Of a stretch of 64,000 nucleotides of DNA, positions 16,659 to 24,747 are shown in pieces. The notes below the pieces were generated by a model. The model worked only from the letters and a program-made list of their open reading frames with translations, had not been told where the DNA came from and did no database searches. The DNA lies in assembly GCA_948470335.1 (NCBI GenBank), contig CAOKOL010000006.1, positions 58,717 through 122,716 on the forward strand, in the 5' to 3' direction. Source of the DNA: an uncultured Lachnospiraceae bacterium. Its GTDB lineage: Bacteria; Bacillota; Clostridia; Lachnospirales; Lachnospiraceae. Each line of letters opens with the position of its first letter. The first letter of the stretch is position 1. A program made the translations under genes and the position numbers.

Positions 16659-17681
16659 ATGAAAATTCTGGTTACCGGAGGCGCCGGTTTTATTGGCGGC
16701 AATTTTGTTCACCATATGGTGAATCAATATCCTGAATATCAGATTGTGAATCTGGATCTTCTGACCTATGCGGGCAATCTGGAAACACTGGAGCCTGTGG
16801 CAGACCGCCCTAACTATCATTTTGTAAAAGGGGATATTGCGGACCGCCCGTTTATCATGAATCTGTTTGAGAAAGAACAGTTTGATATCGTGGTAAACTT
16901 CGCCGCGGAGTCCCATGTGGACCGTTCCATTACGGACCCCGGCATTTTCGTGCAGACCAATGTGATGGGTACTCAGGTGCTGCTGGACGCTTCCAGAACT
17001 TACGGCGTAAAGCGTTACCATCAGGTATCTACCGACGAGGTGTACGGCGATCTGCCGCTGGACCGTCCGGATCTGTTTTTTACGGAAGAAACGCCGCTGC
17101 ATACATCCAGTCCCTACAGCAGTTCTAAAGCTTCTGCAGATCTGTTTGTACTGGCCTATCACCGCACCTACGGGCTGCCTGTGACCATATCCCGGTGCAG
17201 CAATAATTACGGTCCTTACCATTTTCCGGAAAAACTGATCCCGCTGATGATCAGCCGGGCGCTGGCGGACGAGGAGCTGCCGGTATACGGAAAAGGGGAG
17301 AATGTACGGGACTGGCTTCACGTGGCGGACCACTGCGAGGCCATCGACCTGATTATTCACAAAGGCCGGCCGGGAGAGATCTACAATGTAGGCGGCCACA
17401 ATGAACGCACCAATCTGGAAGTGGTAAAGACGATTCTGAAGGCGCTGAATAAGCCGGAGTCGCTGATCCGCTTTGTCACCGACCGACCCGGACACGACAT
17501 GCGCTATGCCATTGATCCCGCAAAGCTGGAAGGAGAGCTGGGCTGGAAGCCGAAGTATACCTTTGACACCGGCATTCAGCAGACCATTCAGTGGTATCTG
17601 GAGCATAAAGAGTGGTGGCAGAATATTATCAGCGGTGAATATAAAAATTACTTTGACAAGATGTACGGGAAGCGGCTGTAG
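16659..17681 (+). CDS. rfbB: dTDP-glucose 4,6-dehydratase
   Basis: A 340-residue short-chain dehydrogenase/reductase of the extended class, which turns dTDP-glucose into dTDP-4-keto-6-deoxyglucose. It has the NAD-binding GGAGFIGGNF at the start, ESHVDRSI, the STDEVYGD catalytic segment (Thr-Asp-Glu) and YSSSKASAD with the catalytic Tyr and Lys, then NNYGPYHFPEKLIP. The ATG at 16659 has AAAAGGAG 7 nt upstream and gives the usual N terminus; an earlier in-frame ATG at 16620 overlaps rfbA and lacks such a site. It follows rfbA by 35 nt. Confidence 0.96.
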   Translation: MKILVTGGAGFIGGNFVHHMVNQYPEYQIVNLDLLTYAGNLETLEPVADRPNYHFVKGDIADRPFIMNLFEKEQFDIVVNFAAESHVDRSITDPGIFVQTNVMGTQVLLDASRTYGVKRYHQVSTDEVYGDLPLDRPDLFFTEETPLHTSSPYSSSKASADLFVLAYHRTYGLPVTISRCSNNYGPYHFPEKLIPLMISRALADEELPVYGKGENVRDWLHVADHCEAIDLIIHKGRPGEIYNVGGHNERTNLEVVKTILKALNKPESLIRFVTDRPGHDMRYAIDPAKLEGELGWKPKYTFDTGIQQTIQWYLEHKEWWQNIISGEYKNYFDKMYGKRL

Positions 17682-17734
17682 AGATAGGGATATCATACTG
17701 GCAGCGGAACAACAGACAGATAGAGAGAGAAGAA

Positions 17735-18289
17735 ATGGGAAAGATTAAAGTGACGCCCTGCCCGATTCAAGGGCTGTATGTGATTGAGCCCTCTGTGTTC
17801 GGCGACGAGCGGGGCTATTTTATGGAGACTTATAATCAGAACGATATGAGAGAAGCAGGCCTTTCCATGGTATTTGTCCAGGACAACCAGTCCATGTCCG
17901 TAAAAGGCGTTCTGCGGGGCCTGCACTATCAGAAGCAGTATCCCCAGGGCAAGTTGGTGCGGGTGGTAAAAGGAACTGTCTTTGACGTGGCCGTGGATCT
18001 GCGGGCCGGCTCGGACACTTACGGTAAATGGTACGGCGTGGAGCTGTCCGAGGAGAATAGAAAGCAGTTTTATATTCCGGAGGGCTTTGCCCATGGTTTT
18101 CTGGTGCTGTCCGACCTGGCCGAATTTTGTTATAAATGCACAGACTTTTATCAGCCGGGAGATGAGGGCGGCATGATCTGGAACGACCCGGAGATCGGAA
18201 TCCGGTGGCCGATTCCGGAAGGTATGGAACTGATTATCAGTGAAAAGGACCAGAAGTGGAAAGGATTCCGCGATACGTTCAGGTTTTAG
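17735..18289 (+). CDS. rfbC: dTDP-4-dehydrorhamnose 3,5-epimerase
   Basis: A 184-residue cupin epimerase acting on dTDP-4-keto-6-deoxyglucose in rhamnose synthesis. The family string is complete: DERGYFMETY, LRGLHYQ with the catalytic His, GKLVRVVKGTVFDVAVDLR, YIPEGFAHGF, and FCYKCTDFY with the catalytic Tyr, ending WNDPEIGIRWP and SEKD. It follows rfbB by 53 nt with an AGAGAGAAG ribosome site. The final reductase of the pathway (rfbD) is not next to it and not in the window. Confidence 0.95.
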   Translation: MGKIKVTPCPIQGLYVIEPSVFGDERGYFMETYNQNDMREAGLSMVFVQDNQSMSVKGVLRGLHYQKQYPQGKLVRVVKGTVFDVAVDLRAGSDTYGKWYGVELSEENRKQFYIPEGFAHGFLVLSDLAEFCYKCTDFYQPGDEGGMIWNDPEIGIRWPIPEGMELIISEKDQKWKGFRDTFRF

Positions 18290-18382
18290 AGGCTGTAAAA
18301 AGGGTTGGAAGTCTGCCGGGAGAGCCGGAAGAACAATTACGAAAGAGAAAACAGATCGGTGAATCTGACCAGGGAGGGAACC

Positions 18383-18934
18383 ATGAAGTGCATCGAATGC
18401 CGAATTCCGGATATAAAATTGTTTGAGCCTAAACGTTTTTTTGATGAGCGGGGCTGGATGATGGAGTGCTATCATGCGGACGACCTCTGTTTTTTTGGTG
18501 TCAATGAAAATTTTATCCAGGAAAATCATGCGTATACCAGGCTGGCCGGAACCATAAGGGGGCTGCATTTCCAGATGCCCCCCTGCGCCCAGACGAAGCT
18601 GGTCCGGTGTACTTCCGGAAAGAGCGTTCATGCGGCGGTGGATATCCGGCCGGACAGCGACACCTTTGGTCAGTGGATTCTGGAAGAACTGTCCGCTGTG
18701 AACGGACGTCTTTTATATATTCCCAGAGGTTTTGCGCACGGGTATCTGACGAAGGCAGATCACACCGAAGTACAGTGGCGTCTGGACATGCCCTATATTC
18801 CCAAGGCGGCCAAAAGCCTGTACTATGCGGATCCTGCCCTGAATATCCCTTGGGGGATCGGCGATCCGATTCTGTCGGAAAAGGACAGCAGAAAAAAAGC
18901 GCTGTCCTGGGGAAGACTGAAACGGATTCTATAA
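18383..18934 (+). CDS. Second, divergent RfbC-like dTDP-sugar epimerase
   Basis: A 183-residue cupin related to the preceding rfbC. It keeps DERGWMMECYHADD, IRGLHFQ (catalytic His region), TKLVRCTSGKSVHAAVDIRPDSDTFG and YIPRGFAHGY, but the segment holding the catalytic Tyr in rfbC (FCYKCTDFY) reads VQWRLDMPY, so Tyr is replaced by Trp. The WNDP tail motif is also changed (YADPALNIPW). In this family such changes often accompany 3- or 5-only epimerases or isomerases making other deoxysugars. The ATG at 18383 follows AGGGAGG closely, which decides the start. It suggests a second deoxysugar product, but the true activity is unknown. Confidence 0.82.
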   Translation: MKCIECRIPDIKLFEPKRFFDERGWMMECYHADDLCFFGVNENFIQENHAYTRLAGTIRGLHFQMPPCAQTKLVRCTSGKSVHAAVDIRPDSDTFGQWILEELSAVNGRLLYIPRGFAHGYLTKADHTEVQWRLDMPYIPKAAKSLYYADPALNIPWGIGDPILSEKDSRKKALSWGRLKRIL

Positions 18935-18990
18935 TAATGAAATTTTTAAGAAAATTGTAAATACTTTGTCCGGCATATCTGCGGGAAATC

Positions 18991-19128
18991 TGGTATACTA
19001 TTCTCGTGGACGCAGTGTGTGGTGTTGAAATGGAAAGAATGCAGGCCTGTGGAAGTACAGCAAAGCCAGGCCTGTGCCGCGTAAGGTGCGGCAGGCATAA
19101 GCACCGCGGGAAAGTGAAGGAAAACATT
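18991..19128 (+). promoter_or_regulatory. Extended -10 promoter and leader of ABC operon
   Basis: TGGTATACT (18991-18999) is an extended -10 with no clear -35. The ~125-nt leader that follows holds the hairpin TGCCGC-N7-GCGGCA and a direct repeat AGGCCTGTG. No known riboswitch class fits. Confidence 0.4.
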
Positions 19129-19887
19129 TTGGAAGAAAAAAGAAAACCTGTGATTCAGGTGAAAAATCTGTATAAAGTATACCGGTTGGGGAACAACAAG
19201 GTATATGCTCTGCACGGAGTAGATTTTTCCATTTATCGGGGAGAATTCTGCGCGATCATCGGCACGTCCGGTTCCGGCAAGTCCACATTGCTGAATATGC
19301 TGGCCGGACTGGAAAAGCCCACAAAAGGCGAGGTCGTAATTGCAGGCCAGCATATTGAGAAAATGAACGAAAAGCAGTTGGTAAAATTCAGACGGGAACG
19401 AATCGGATTTATCTTTCAGTCCTTTCATCTGCTGACTACGATGAACGCCAGAGAGAATGTGGCGCTGCCGCTGTCTTTTCGTGGAATTGCCGCGAAAATC
19501 CGTCTGAAAAAGGCGGACGCGGTGCTGAAACAGGTTGGATTGGGAAAATACGGAAAACACCGTCCGTTTCAGATGTCCGGCGGCCAGCAGCAGCGGGTGG
19601 GCATCGCCCGTGCGCTGATTGTGGATCCGGAGATTATTTTTGCCGATGAGCCCACCGGCAATCTGGACTCCGCCACCTCGGAGGAGGTGATGAACCTGAT
19701 TAAGAAGATTGTCAGGGAGAAAAATCAGACGCTGGTTATGGTAACGCATGATAATTATCTGGCAGGTTTCGCAGACAGGATTTTTCATATCAGGGACGGT
19801 AAGATCATTAAGATAGAGGAAGGCAGAGGCGACGCCCCTGTCCCGGCAAATGAAAACACAGGGGGATTAAGCGATGAGAAAAATTAA
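19129..19887 (+). CDS. ABC transporter ATP-binding protein, MacB/LolD type
   Basis: A 252-residue ATPase subunit with Walker [14 protein letters not shown]-loop IFQSFHLL, signature [15 protein letters not shown], Walker [14 protein letters not shown] and the switch His in VTHD. The strong match to MacB/LolD/FtsE-type subunits, together with the MacB-like permease encoded at 21750, makes a mechanotransmission exporter likely rather than a solute importer. I chose the TTG at 19129: GAAGGA lies 7 nt upstream and the protein then starts just before [11 protein letters not shown], whereas the upstream in-frame reading is the untranslated leader. It overlaps the next gene by 14 nt, suggesting translational coupling. 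Confidence 0.93.
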   Translation: MEEKRKPVIQVKNLYKVYRLGNNKVYALHGVDFSIYRGEFCAIIGTSGSGKSTLLNMLAGLEKPTKGEVVIAGQHIEKMNEKQLVKFRRERIGFIFQSFHLLTTMNARENVALPLSFRGIAAKIRLKKADAVLKQVGLGKYGKHRPFQMSGGQQQRVGIARALIVDPEIIFADEPTGNLDSATSEEVMNLIKKIVREKNQTLVMVTHDNYLAGFADRIFHIRDGKIIKIEEGRGDAPVPANENTGGLSDEKN

Positions 19888-21760
19888 GACAGGGATCATG
19901 GTGATACTGATGCTGGCGCTGCTGTGGGGACTGCAGGCGCAGGCCGGCTCCATCGTGTGGGTGGACGATTCGGTCAGCGGCAGCAATCTGGAGATGGATA
20001 TCGCTCTGGAGGTTCAGGTTGAAAATGAACCAAGATTTGATTATGGACAGCGGAAGAACATTAATTTTAAGATTAAATTCCGCAACGGAATGTCGTCTGA
20101 GGGCATTACGGACGTAAAGTTCCACCCGATTACGGCAAATGATTCCGTTACATATCCGTTCGAGATTGAGAATCAGGATATATCCATTCAGAATATTCCG
20201 GCAAATCAGGATTTTGTATCAAAAGATATTTCCTTTAAGGCACGAAACGACGTGCTCAGCGGTTACCGGACAATCGGTTATCAGATCTACTTTAAATATG
20301 CGGGAAAGCAGTATTACTATCAGGATGAATTTCACGTAAACATCAACGGCAACCCTGACCTGAACAACGGAGACAGCAGCAGCGAGCCCACCACCTCCGA
20401 CCCTTCCGAGAAAAACGATATCAAGATTTTTATGGGTGTAAATCAGAGCACGCCGGTCTGTGTCTACGGACAGCCTGTGGAAATCACGCTGACGCTGTTA
20501 AACAACGGCGGGAATACGGCTAACGGCGTTGTAATCACGCCGGTGGTGGATGCGGACAGCGACGTGTTTCCTTTTGAAATTCAGCAGATGAATTATTCCA
20601 GGGATCTGGAGACGCTGATCGGAACCGGTGTGCAGCAGGACGCCGCGTCAAGAACAAAGACAGTCAAGTATGCTTTTGTGACCCGTCAGAAAGTCACCAG
20701 CGGTTATAAAAAGGTGTCGTTTCAGATTGATTATTATACCGATGCCCTGATTGATAAAACCATCACCAAGGATATCTACGTGATGGTAAAAGGAAATCCG
20801 GAGATGGATGCGGAGGCCGAGACAGGGGAAGACGGCGAGGCAAAGACCTCCATTCCCCGTGTGATTGTTTCGGGATATACGACGAAGCCGAAAGATATTC
20901 TGGCCGGGGACAGCTTTGAGATTACGCTGCGTATGACCAACACCTCCAAGCAGACGGCGGTCAGCAACATGGTATTTGATATTCAGTCAGAGAATTTTAC
21001 CATCGACACGACTTCCAATGCCACGGCGGCGGCTTTCCTTCCGGTTTCCGGTTCCAGTTCCATTTTCGTGGACCGGATCGGCCCTGAGGAGACAAAAGAG
21101 ATCAGCATTGAGATGACGGCCCGCACCGACCTTTCCCCCCGGCCCTATGTGCTGAATGTAAAGATGGACTATGAGGACGGGAAAAAGAATACTTACGAAT
21201 CCACGGCCAGCGTTTCCGTTCCGGTAAAGCAGAAGGACAAGATGGAGATCAGCAGTCCGGAGATTATGCCGGAATCCATCGACGTGGGCGGACAGGCCAA
21301 TATTATGTTCAGCATCTACAACACCGGCAAGACGCAGCTCTACAATGTTATGGTGCGGTTCAAAGGTGATTCGATTGAAGAAACAGAGTGCTTCGTGGGC
21401 AATGTGGCGGCAGGAGCCACCGGCAGCGTGGATACGATGCTTACCGGTATCGCGGCCACTGTGGACGACGGCACGCTGATTGCCGAGATCACCTATGAAA
21501 ATCAGTCCGGCGAGAGTCTGAGCGTGGAAAAGGAATATACCCTGTATGTGAATGAATTTATACCGGGGGACGATATGTTTATAGAAGGTGATATGGGTAT
21601 GGGAGAGATGGAAGAACCCAAAAAGAACAACCTGCCTCTTATCATCGGCGGTATCGCGGCCGTTTTGGCGGCGGCAGGCGCGGCGGCGTTTGTTATCATA
21701 AAGAAAAAGAAAGCGAAGGCTCTGGAATTGCTGGAGAGTGAGGATATCGATGAAGTTTAG
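19874..21760 (+). CDS. Secreted, membrane-anchored beta-domain protein (CARDB/COG1361-like)
   Basis: A 628-residue exported protein: signal peptide [24 protein letters not shown], then four or more Ig-like repeats of the CARDB/NEW3 kind, recognisable from recurring Y-x-G-x-x-x-x-I-T-L-x-x-x-N-T/G phrases (PVEITLTLLNNGGNTANGV, SFEITLRMTNTSKQTAVSN, ANIMFSIYNTGKTQLYNV). A C-terminal hydrophobic anchor (LPLIIGGIAAVLAAAGAAAFVII) and a lysine-rich tail follow. It lies between and overlaps both ABC genes, so it probably replaces the periplasmic adaptor of Gram-negative MacAB systems as an extracellular partner; that role is inferred. Confidence 0.8.
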   Translation: MRKIKTGIMVILMLALLWGLQAQAGSIVWVDDSVSGSNLEMDIALEVQVENEPRFDYGQRKNINFKIKFRNGMSSEGITDVKFHPITANDSVTYPFEIENQDISIQNIPANQDFVSKDISFKARNDVLSGYRTIGYQIYFKYAGKQYYYQDEFHVNINGNPDLNNGDSSSEPTTSDPSEKNDIKIFMGVNQSTPVCVYGQPVEITLTLLNNGGNTANGVVITPVVDADSDVFPFEIQQMNYSRDLETLIGTGVQQDAASRTKTVKYAFVTRQKVTSGYKKVSFQIDYYTDALIDKTITKDIYVMVKGNPEMDAEAETGEDGEAKTSIPRVIVSGYTTKPKDILAGDSFEITLRMTNTSKQTAVSNMVFDIQSENFTIDTTSNATAAAFLPVSGSSSIFVDRIGPEETKEISIEMTARTDLSPRPYVLNVKMDYEDGKKNTYESTASVSVPVKQKDKMEISSPEIMPESIDVGGQANIMFSIYNTGKTQLYNVMVRFKGDSIEETECFVGNVAAGATGSVDTMLTGIAATVDDGTLIAEITYENQSGESLSVEKEYTLYVNEFIPGDDMFIEGDMGMGEMEEPKKNNLPLIIGGIAAVLAAAGAAAFVIIKKKKAKALELLESEDIDEV

Positions 21761-23120
21761 TGATCTGCTGAAGATGAGTCTGTCCAGCCTGTGGCGCAGA
21801 AAGTTGCGGACGATCCTGACGGTTCTGGGCGTAATCATCGGCACCGCTTCCATCGTGGTTATGATGTCTCTGGGCATCGGCCTGAATAAAAGTACCATGG
21901 AGCAGATCGAAAGTTCGGGAGGGCTGACCACCATCGACGTATACGGAGGCAATTCCGGATTTGTCTCCTACAGCAGCGACGGGACCATCACGTCCTCATC
22001 TTCGGAAGACAAAGAGCCGAAGCAGCTGACCGATGAGGTGATGGAGGAGATCAAACAGATTCCGCATGTCACCATATCATCGGGCATTATGTCCACTTCC
22101 ATATTGGTGAAAACCGGGGGATATGAGGCCGATCTGTATGTGCAGGGAATGAAAGCGGAAGCGCTGGAAGCCATGCAGATTCCGTTAAAGGAAGGGAAAC
22201 TGCCCGCATCTAACGGAACGGAGCTGGAGCTTTTGATGGGCAATATGGTGATCGCCGATTTCCGTAAAACCTCCGGGCGCAGCCAGAGTTACTATGAAAC
22301 CGGAGAGCTGCCGGATATCGACCTGATGGGAGCGCCTTTGTTTGCGATTCTGGATATGAACGCCTACTGGGATTCCCAAAACGGAGAAGGGCCGCCGCCG
22401 AAAAAGTATATGGTCAATGTCTGCGGCATGGTGGCAGGCAATATGGATGAGTACAATGAACACAGTTGGAATACCTACGTGGACATCGATACGCTGGCCA
22501 ATGTGCTGAAAAAAGTATATAAAAACAAGCCGATTCCCGGCCAGCCTACCATGGCCAACGGAAAGCCTTATAAATATCTGATTTATGACCGCGGATTTGT
22601 AAAGGTAGACGAGATGGATAATGTGGAAGAAGTTCAGAAAATCATCGGGGATATGGGTTTTCAGAGCTACAGCAACTCGGAATACTTAAAATCCATGCAG
22701 CAGCAGTTCGCCCAGATTCAGGCGGTGCTGGGCGGCATCGGCGCCGTATCTCTGTTCGTGGCGGCGATCGGCATTGCCAATACGATGATGATGTCCATCT
22801 ACGAGCGGACCAAAGAAATCGGCATTATGAAAGTGCTGGGATGCAGTCTGTCCAATATCCGTTCTCTGTTTCTGCTGGAGGCCGCTTTTATCGGCCTGTT
22901 CGGCGGCCTGCTGGGCCTGGGATTGAGTTACAGTATCTCCGGGCTGATTAACTATGTGGTGTCGCAGAGCGGAAACGGACAGGAATATATTTCTTATATT
23001 CCGCTGTGGCTTTCCGGTGCGGCGCTGGGATTCGCGGTGCTGATCGGCGTTCTGGCGGGACTGATGCCTGCTCTTCGGGCCATGAAGCTGAGCGCGCTGG
23101 AAGCGATCCGGACGCAGTAA
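21750..23120 (+). CDS. ABC transporter permease, MacB/FtsX type
   Basis: A 456-residue permease with the MacB layout: N-terminal membrane helix (LRTILTVLGVIIGTASIVVMMSLGIG), a large extracellular MacB-PCD domain (~45-330), and three C-terminal helices forming the FtsX domain (GAVSLFVAAIGIANTMMMSIYERTKEIG IMKVLG, FGGLLGLGLSYSISG, AALGFAVLIGVLAGLMPALRA). TKEIGIMKVLGC is the family's coupling motif. The ATG at 21750, after AGGA, is preferred over an in-frame GTG at 21738. It overlaps the preceding gene by 11 nt and completes a three-gene operon for export of, or sensing of, an unknown substrate at the cell surface. Confidence 0.92.
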   Translation: MKFSDLLKMSLSSLWRRKLRTILTVLGVIIGTASIVVMMSLGIGLNKSTMEQIESSGGLTTIDVYGGNSGFVSYSSDGTITSSSSEDKEPKQLTDEVMEEIKQIPHVTISSGIMSTSILVKTGGYEADLYVQGMKAEALEAMQIPLKEGKLPASNGTELELLMGNMVIADFRKTSGRSQSYYETGELPDIDLMGAPLFAILDMNAYWDSQNGEGPPPKKYMVNVCGMVAGNMDEYNEHSWNTYVDIDTLANVLKKVYKNKPIPGQPTMANGKPYKYLIYDRGFVKVDEMDNVEEVQKIIGDMGFQSYSNSEYLKSMQQQFAQIQAVLGGIGAVSLFVAAIGIANTMMMSIYERTKEIGIMKVLGCSLSNIRSLFLLEAAFIGLFGGLLGLGLSYSISGLINYVVSQSGNGQEYISYIPLWLSGAALGFAVLIGVLAGLMPALRAMKLSALEAIRTQ

Positions 23121-23166
23121 GGATAAAAGCAGACAGCGGAACATTGCTTCGGGAGACGAATGTATG

Positions 23167-23230
23167 AAAAAAAGATACTCAGAGGGTTTTTATTTGTAAA
23201 AGTAAATTGCCTCCGAGTATCTTTTTCTTT
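23167..23230. terminator. Terminator after ABC operon (possibly bidirectional)
   Basis: AAAAAGATACTC-A-GAGG pairs with CCTC-C-GAGTATCTTTTT around a 23-nt loop. Its A and T runs allow use in both directions, including for argH on the minus strand. Confidence 0.7.
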
Positions 23231-23322
23231 TATTTCATTTTAAAATCTAAGGCATCCTATGGTTTGTAAAAATCTGTTATATGATGCTGACAGCACCGTA
23301 TTTATGAGACGGAATCCGGCGG

Positions 23323-24699
23323 TTACAGCCGTTCAAGATATCCTTCATATTGGCGGATTACCTGTTCCATAGCCTCTTTTCCCGGTGCCCCTGTGGTGAT
23401 CCGTTTTTCCACACAGGTTTTCAGGCTGATGGCTTCATAAATATCCTGCTCAAACACAGGGCTGATGGCTCTGAATTCTTCTAAGGTCATATCCTCCAGC
23501 GCCATGTTTTTTTCGATACAGTACAGCACCAGTTGTCCCACGATGCCATGGGCATCCCGGAACGGTACGCCGTGGTTCACCAGATAATCGGCGGCATCCG
23601 TGGCATTGGTAAAGCCGTTGGCGGCACTTTTTTTCATCCGGTCTTTCCGGAACTTCATGGTAGACAGCATACCGGTAAACAGAAGGACACAGCTTTTGGT
23701 GGTGTCAATGGCGTCGAAGGTCATCTCCTTATCTTCCTGCATATCCTTGTTATAGGCCAGCGGCAGTCCCTTCATAGTAGTCAGCAGAGACATCAGCGCG
23801 CCGTATACCCGGCCCGTTTTCCCTCGTACCAGTTCGGCGATATCCGGATTTTTCTTCTGAGGCATAATGCTGCTGCCGGTGCTGTATGCGTCGTCCAGCT
23901 CCACAAACTGATACTCATTGCTGTTCCAGATAATGATTTCCTCGGAAAACCGGCTCAGATGCATCATAATCGTGGCCATGGCTCCAAGCAGTTCAATCAG
24001 GTAATCCCGGTCGGATACCGAGTCCATGCTGTTTAAGGTGGGGCCGTCAAAATCCAGCAGGCCGGCCGTATATGCCCGGTCCAGCGGATAGGTGGTGCCT
24101 GCCAGAGCGCCGGCTCCCAGAGGGCAGTAGTTCATCCGCCGGAAAATGTCGCCAAGCCTGCTCTGATCTCTGGCAAACATCTCAAAATATGCTCCCAGAT
24201 GATGGGCCAGGGTCAGAGGCTGGGCTTTTTGCAGATGCGTAAAGCCGGGCATATAGGTTTCCGTGTGTTCTTTCATCATGGACAGCAGCGTTTCCAGCAA
24301 CTGTTTTACCAGTCCGGACAGCTCCGTTATCTCATCCCTGACATACAGTTTCATATCCAGTGCGACCTGGTCGTTGCGGCTTCTGCCGGTATGAAGCTTT
24401 TTCCCCACATCACCGATGCGCCCGATCAGGGTAGCCTCCACAAAGCTGTGGATATCCTCGCAGCTTTCATTAATGGTCAGGCTGCCGGTCTCCAGATCGG
24501 ATAAAATTCCTTCCAGTCCGGTCACGATGGCATCCCGCTCGCCGGCGGTTAGAATATTCTGTGCGGCCAGCATGGTCACATGAGCGACGCTGCCCCGGAT
24601 ATCCTGACGGTACAGCCGTCTGTCAAAGGAAATAGAAGCGTTAAATGCGTCCACAAGCTGATTGGTTTCTTTGGTGAAGCGTCCTCCCCATAATTTCAT
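23323..24699 (-). CDS. argH: Argininosuccinate lyase
   Basis: A 458-residue fumarase/aspartase-superfamily enzyme, the last step of arginine synthesis (argininosuccinate to arginine and fumarate). The start MKLWGGRFTKETNQLVDAFN is standard, followed by HTGRSRNDQVALD, TYMPGFTHLQKAQPLTLAHHL and the superfamily signature GSSIMPQKKNPD with the catalytic Ser. AGGAGG lies just upstream of the ATG. argG is not adjacent, although argG and argH are often paired. The neighbouring glycosylation genes lie upstream in the same orientation with a 48-nt gap, so read-through is possible. Confidence 0.97.
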   Translation of the reverse strand: MKLWGGRFTKETNQLVDAFNASISFDRRLYRQDIRGSVAHVTMLAAQNILTAGERDAIVTGLEGILSDLETGSLTINESCEDIHSFVEATLIGRIGDVGKKLHTGRSRNDQVALDMKLYVRDEITELSGLVKQLLETLLSMMKEHTETYMPGFTHLQKAQPLTLAHHLGAYFEMFARDQSRLGDIFRRMNYCPLGAGALAGTTYPLDRAYTAGLLDFDGPTLNSMDSVSDRDYLIELLGAMATIMMHLSRFSEEIIIWNSNEYQFVELDDAYSTGSSIMPQKKNPDIAELVRGKTGRVYGALMSLLTTMKGLPLAYNKDMQEDKEMTFDAIDTTKSCVLLFTGMLSTMKFRKDRMKKSAANGFTNATDAADYLVNHGVPFRDAHGIVGQLVLYCIEKNMALEDMTLEEFRAISPVFEQDIYEAISLKTCVEKRITTGAPGKEAMEQVIRQYEGYLERL

Positions 24700-24747
24700 A
24701 TCGTTCCTCCTGCTTATTCTAAATCAGTTCCGAATAAAAATTTGTCT

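Noticed and set aside
23533..24504. Plus-strand open frames within argH
   Set aside because: They are antisense shadows of a well-supported enzyme gene.
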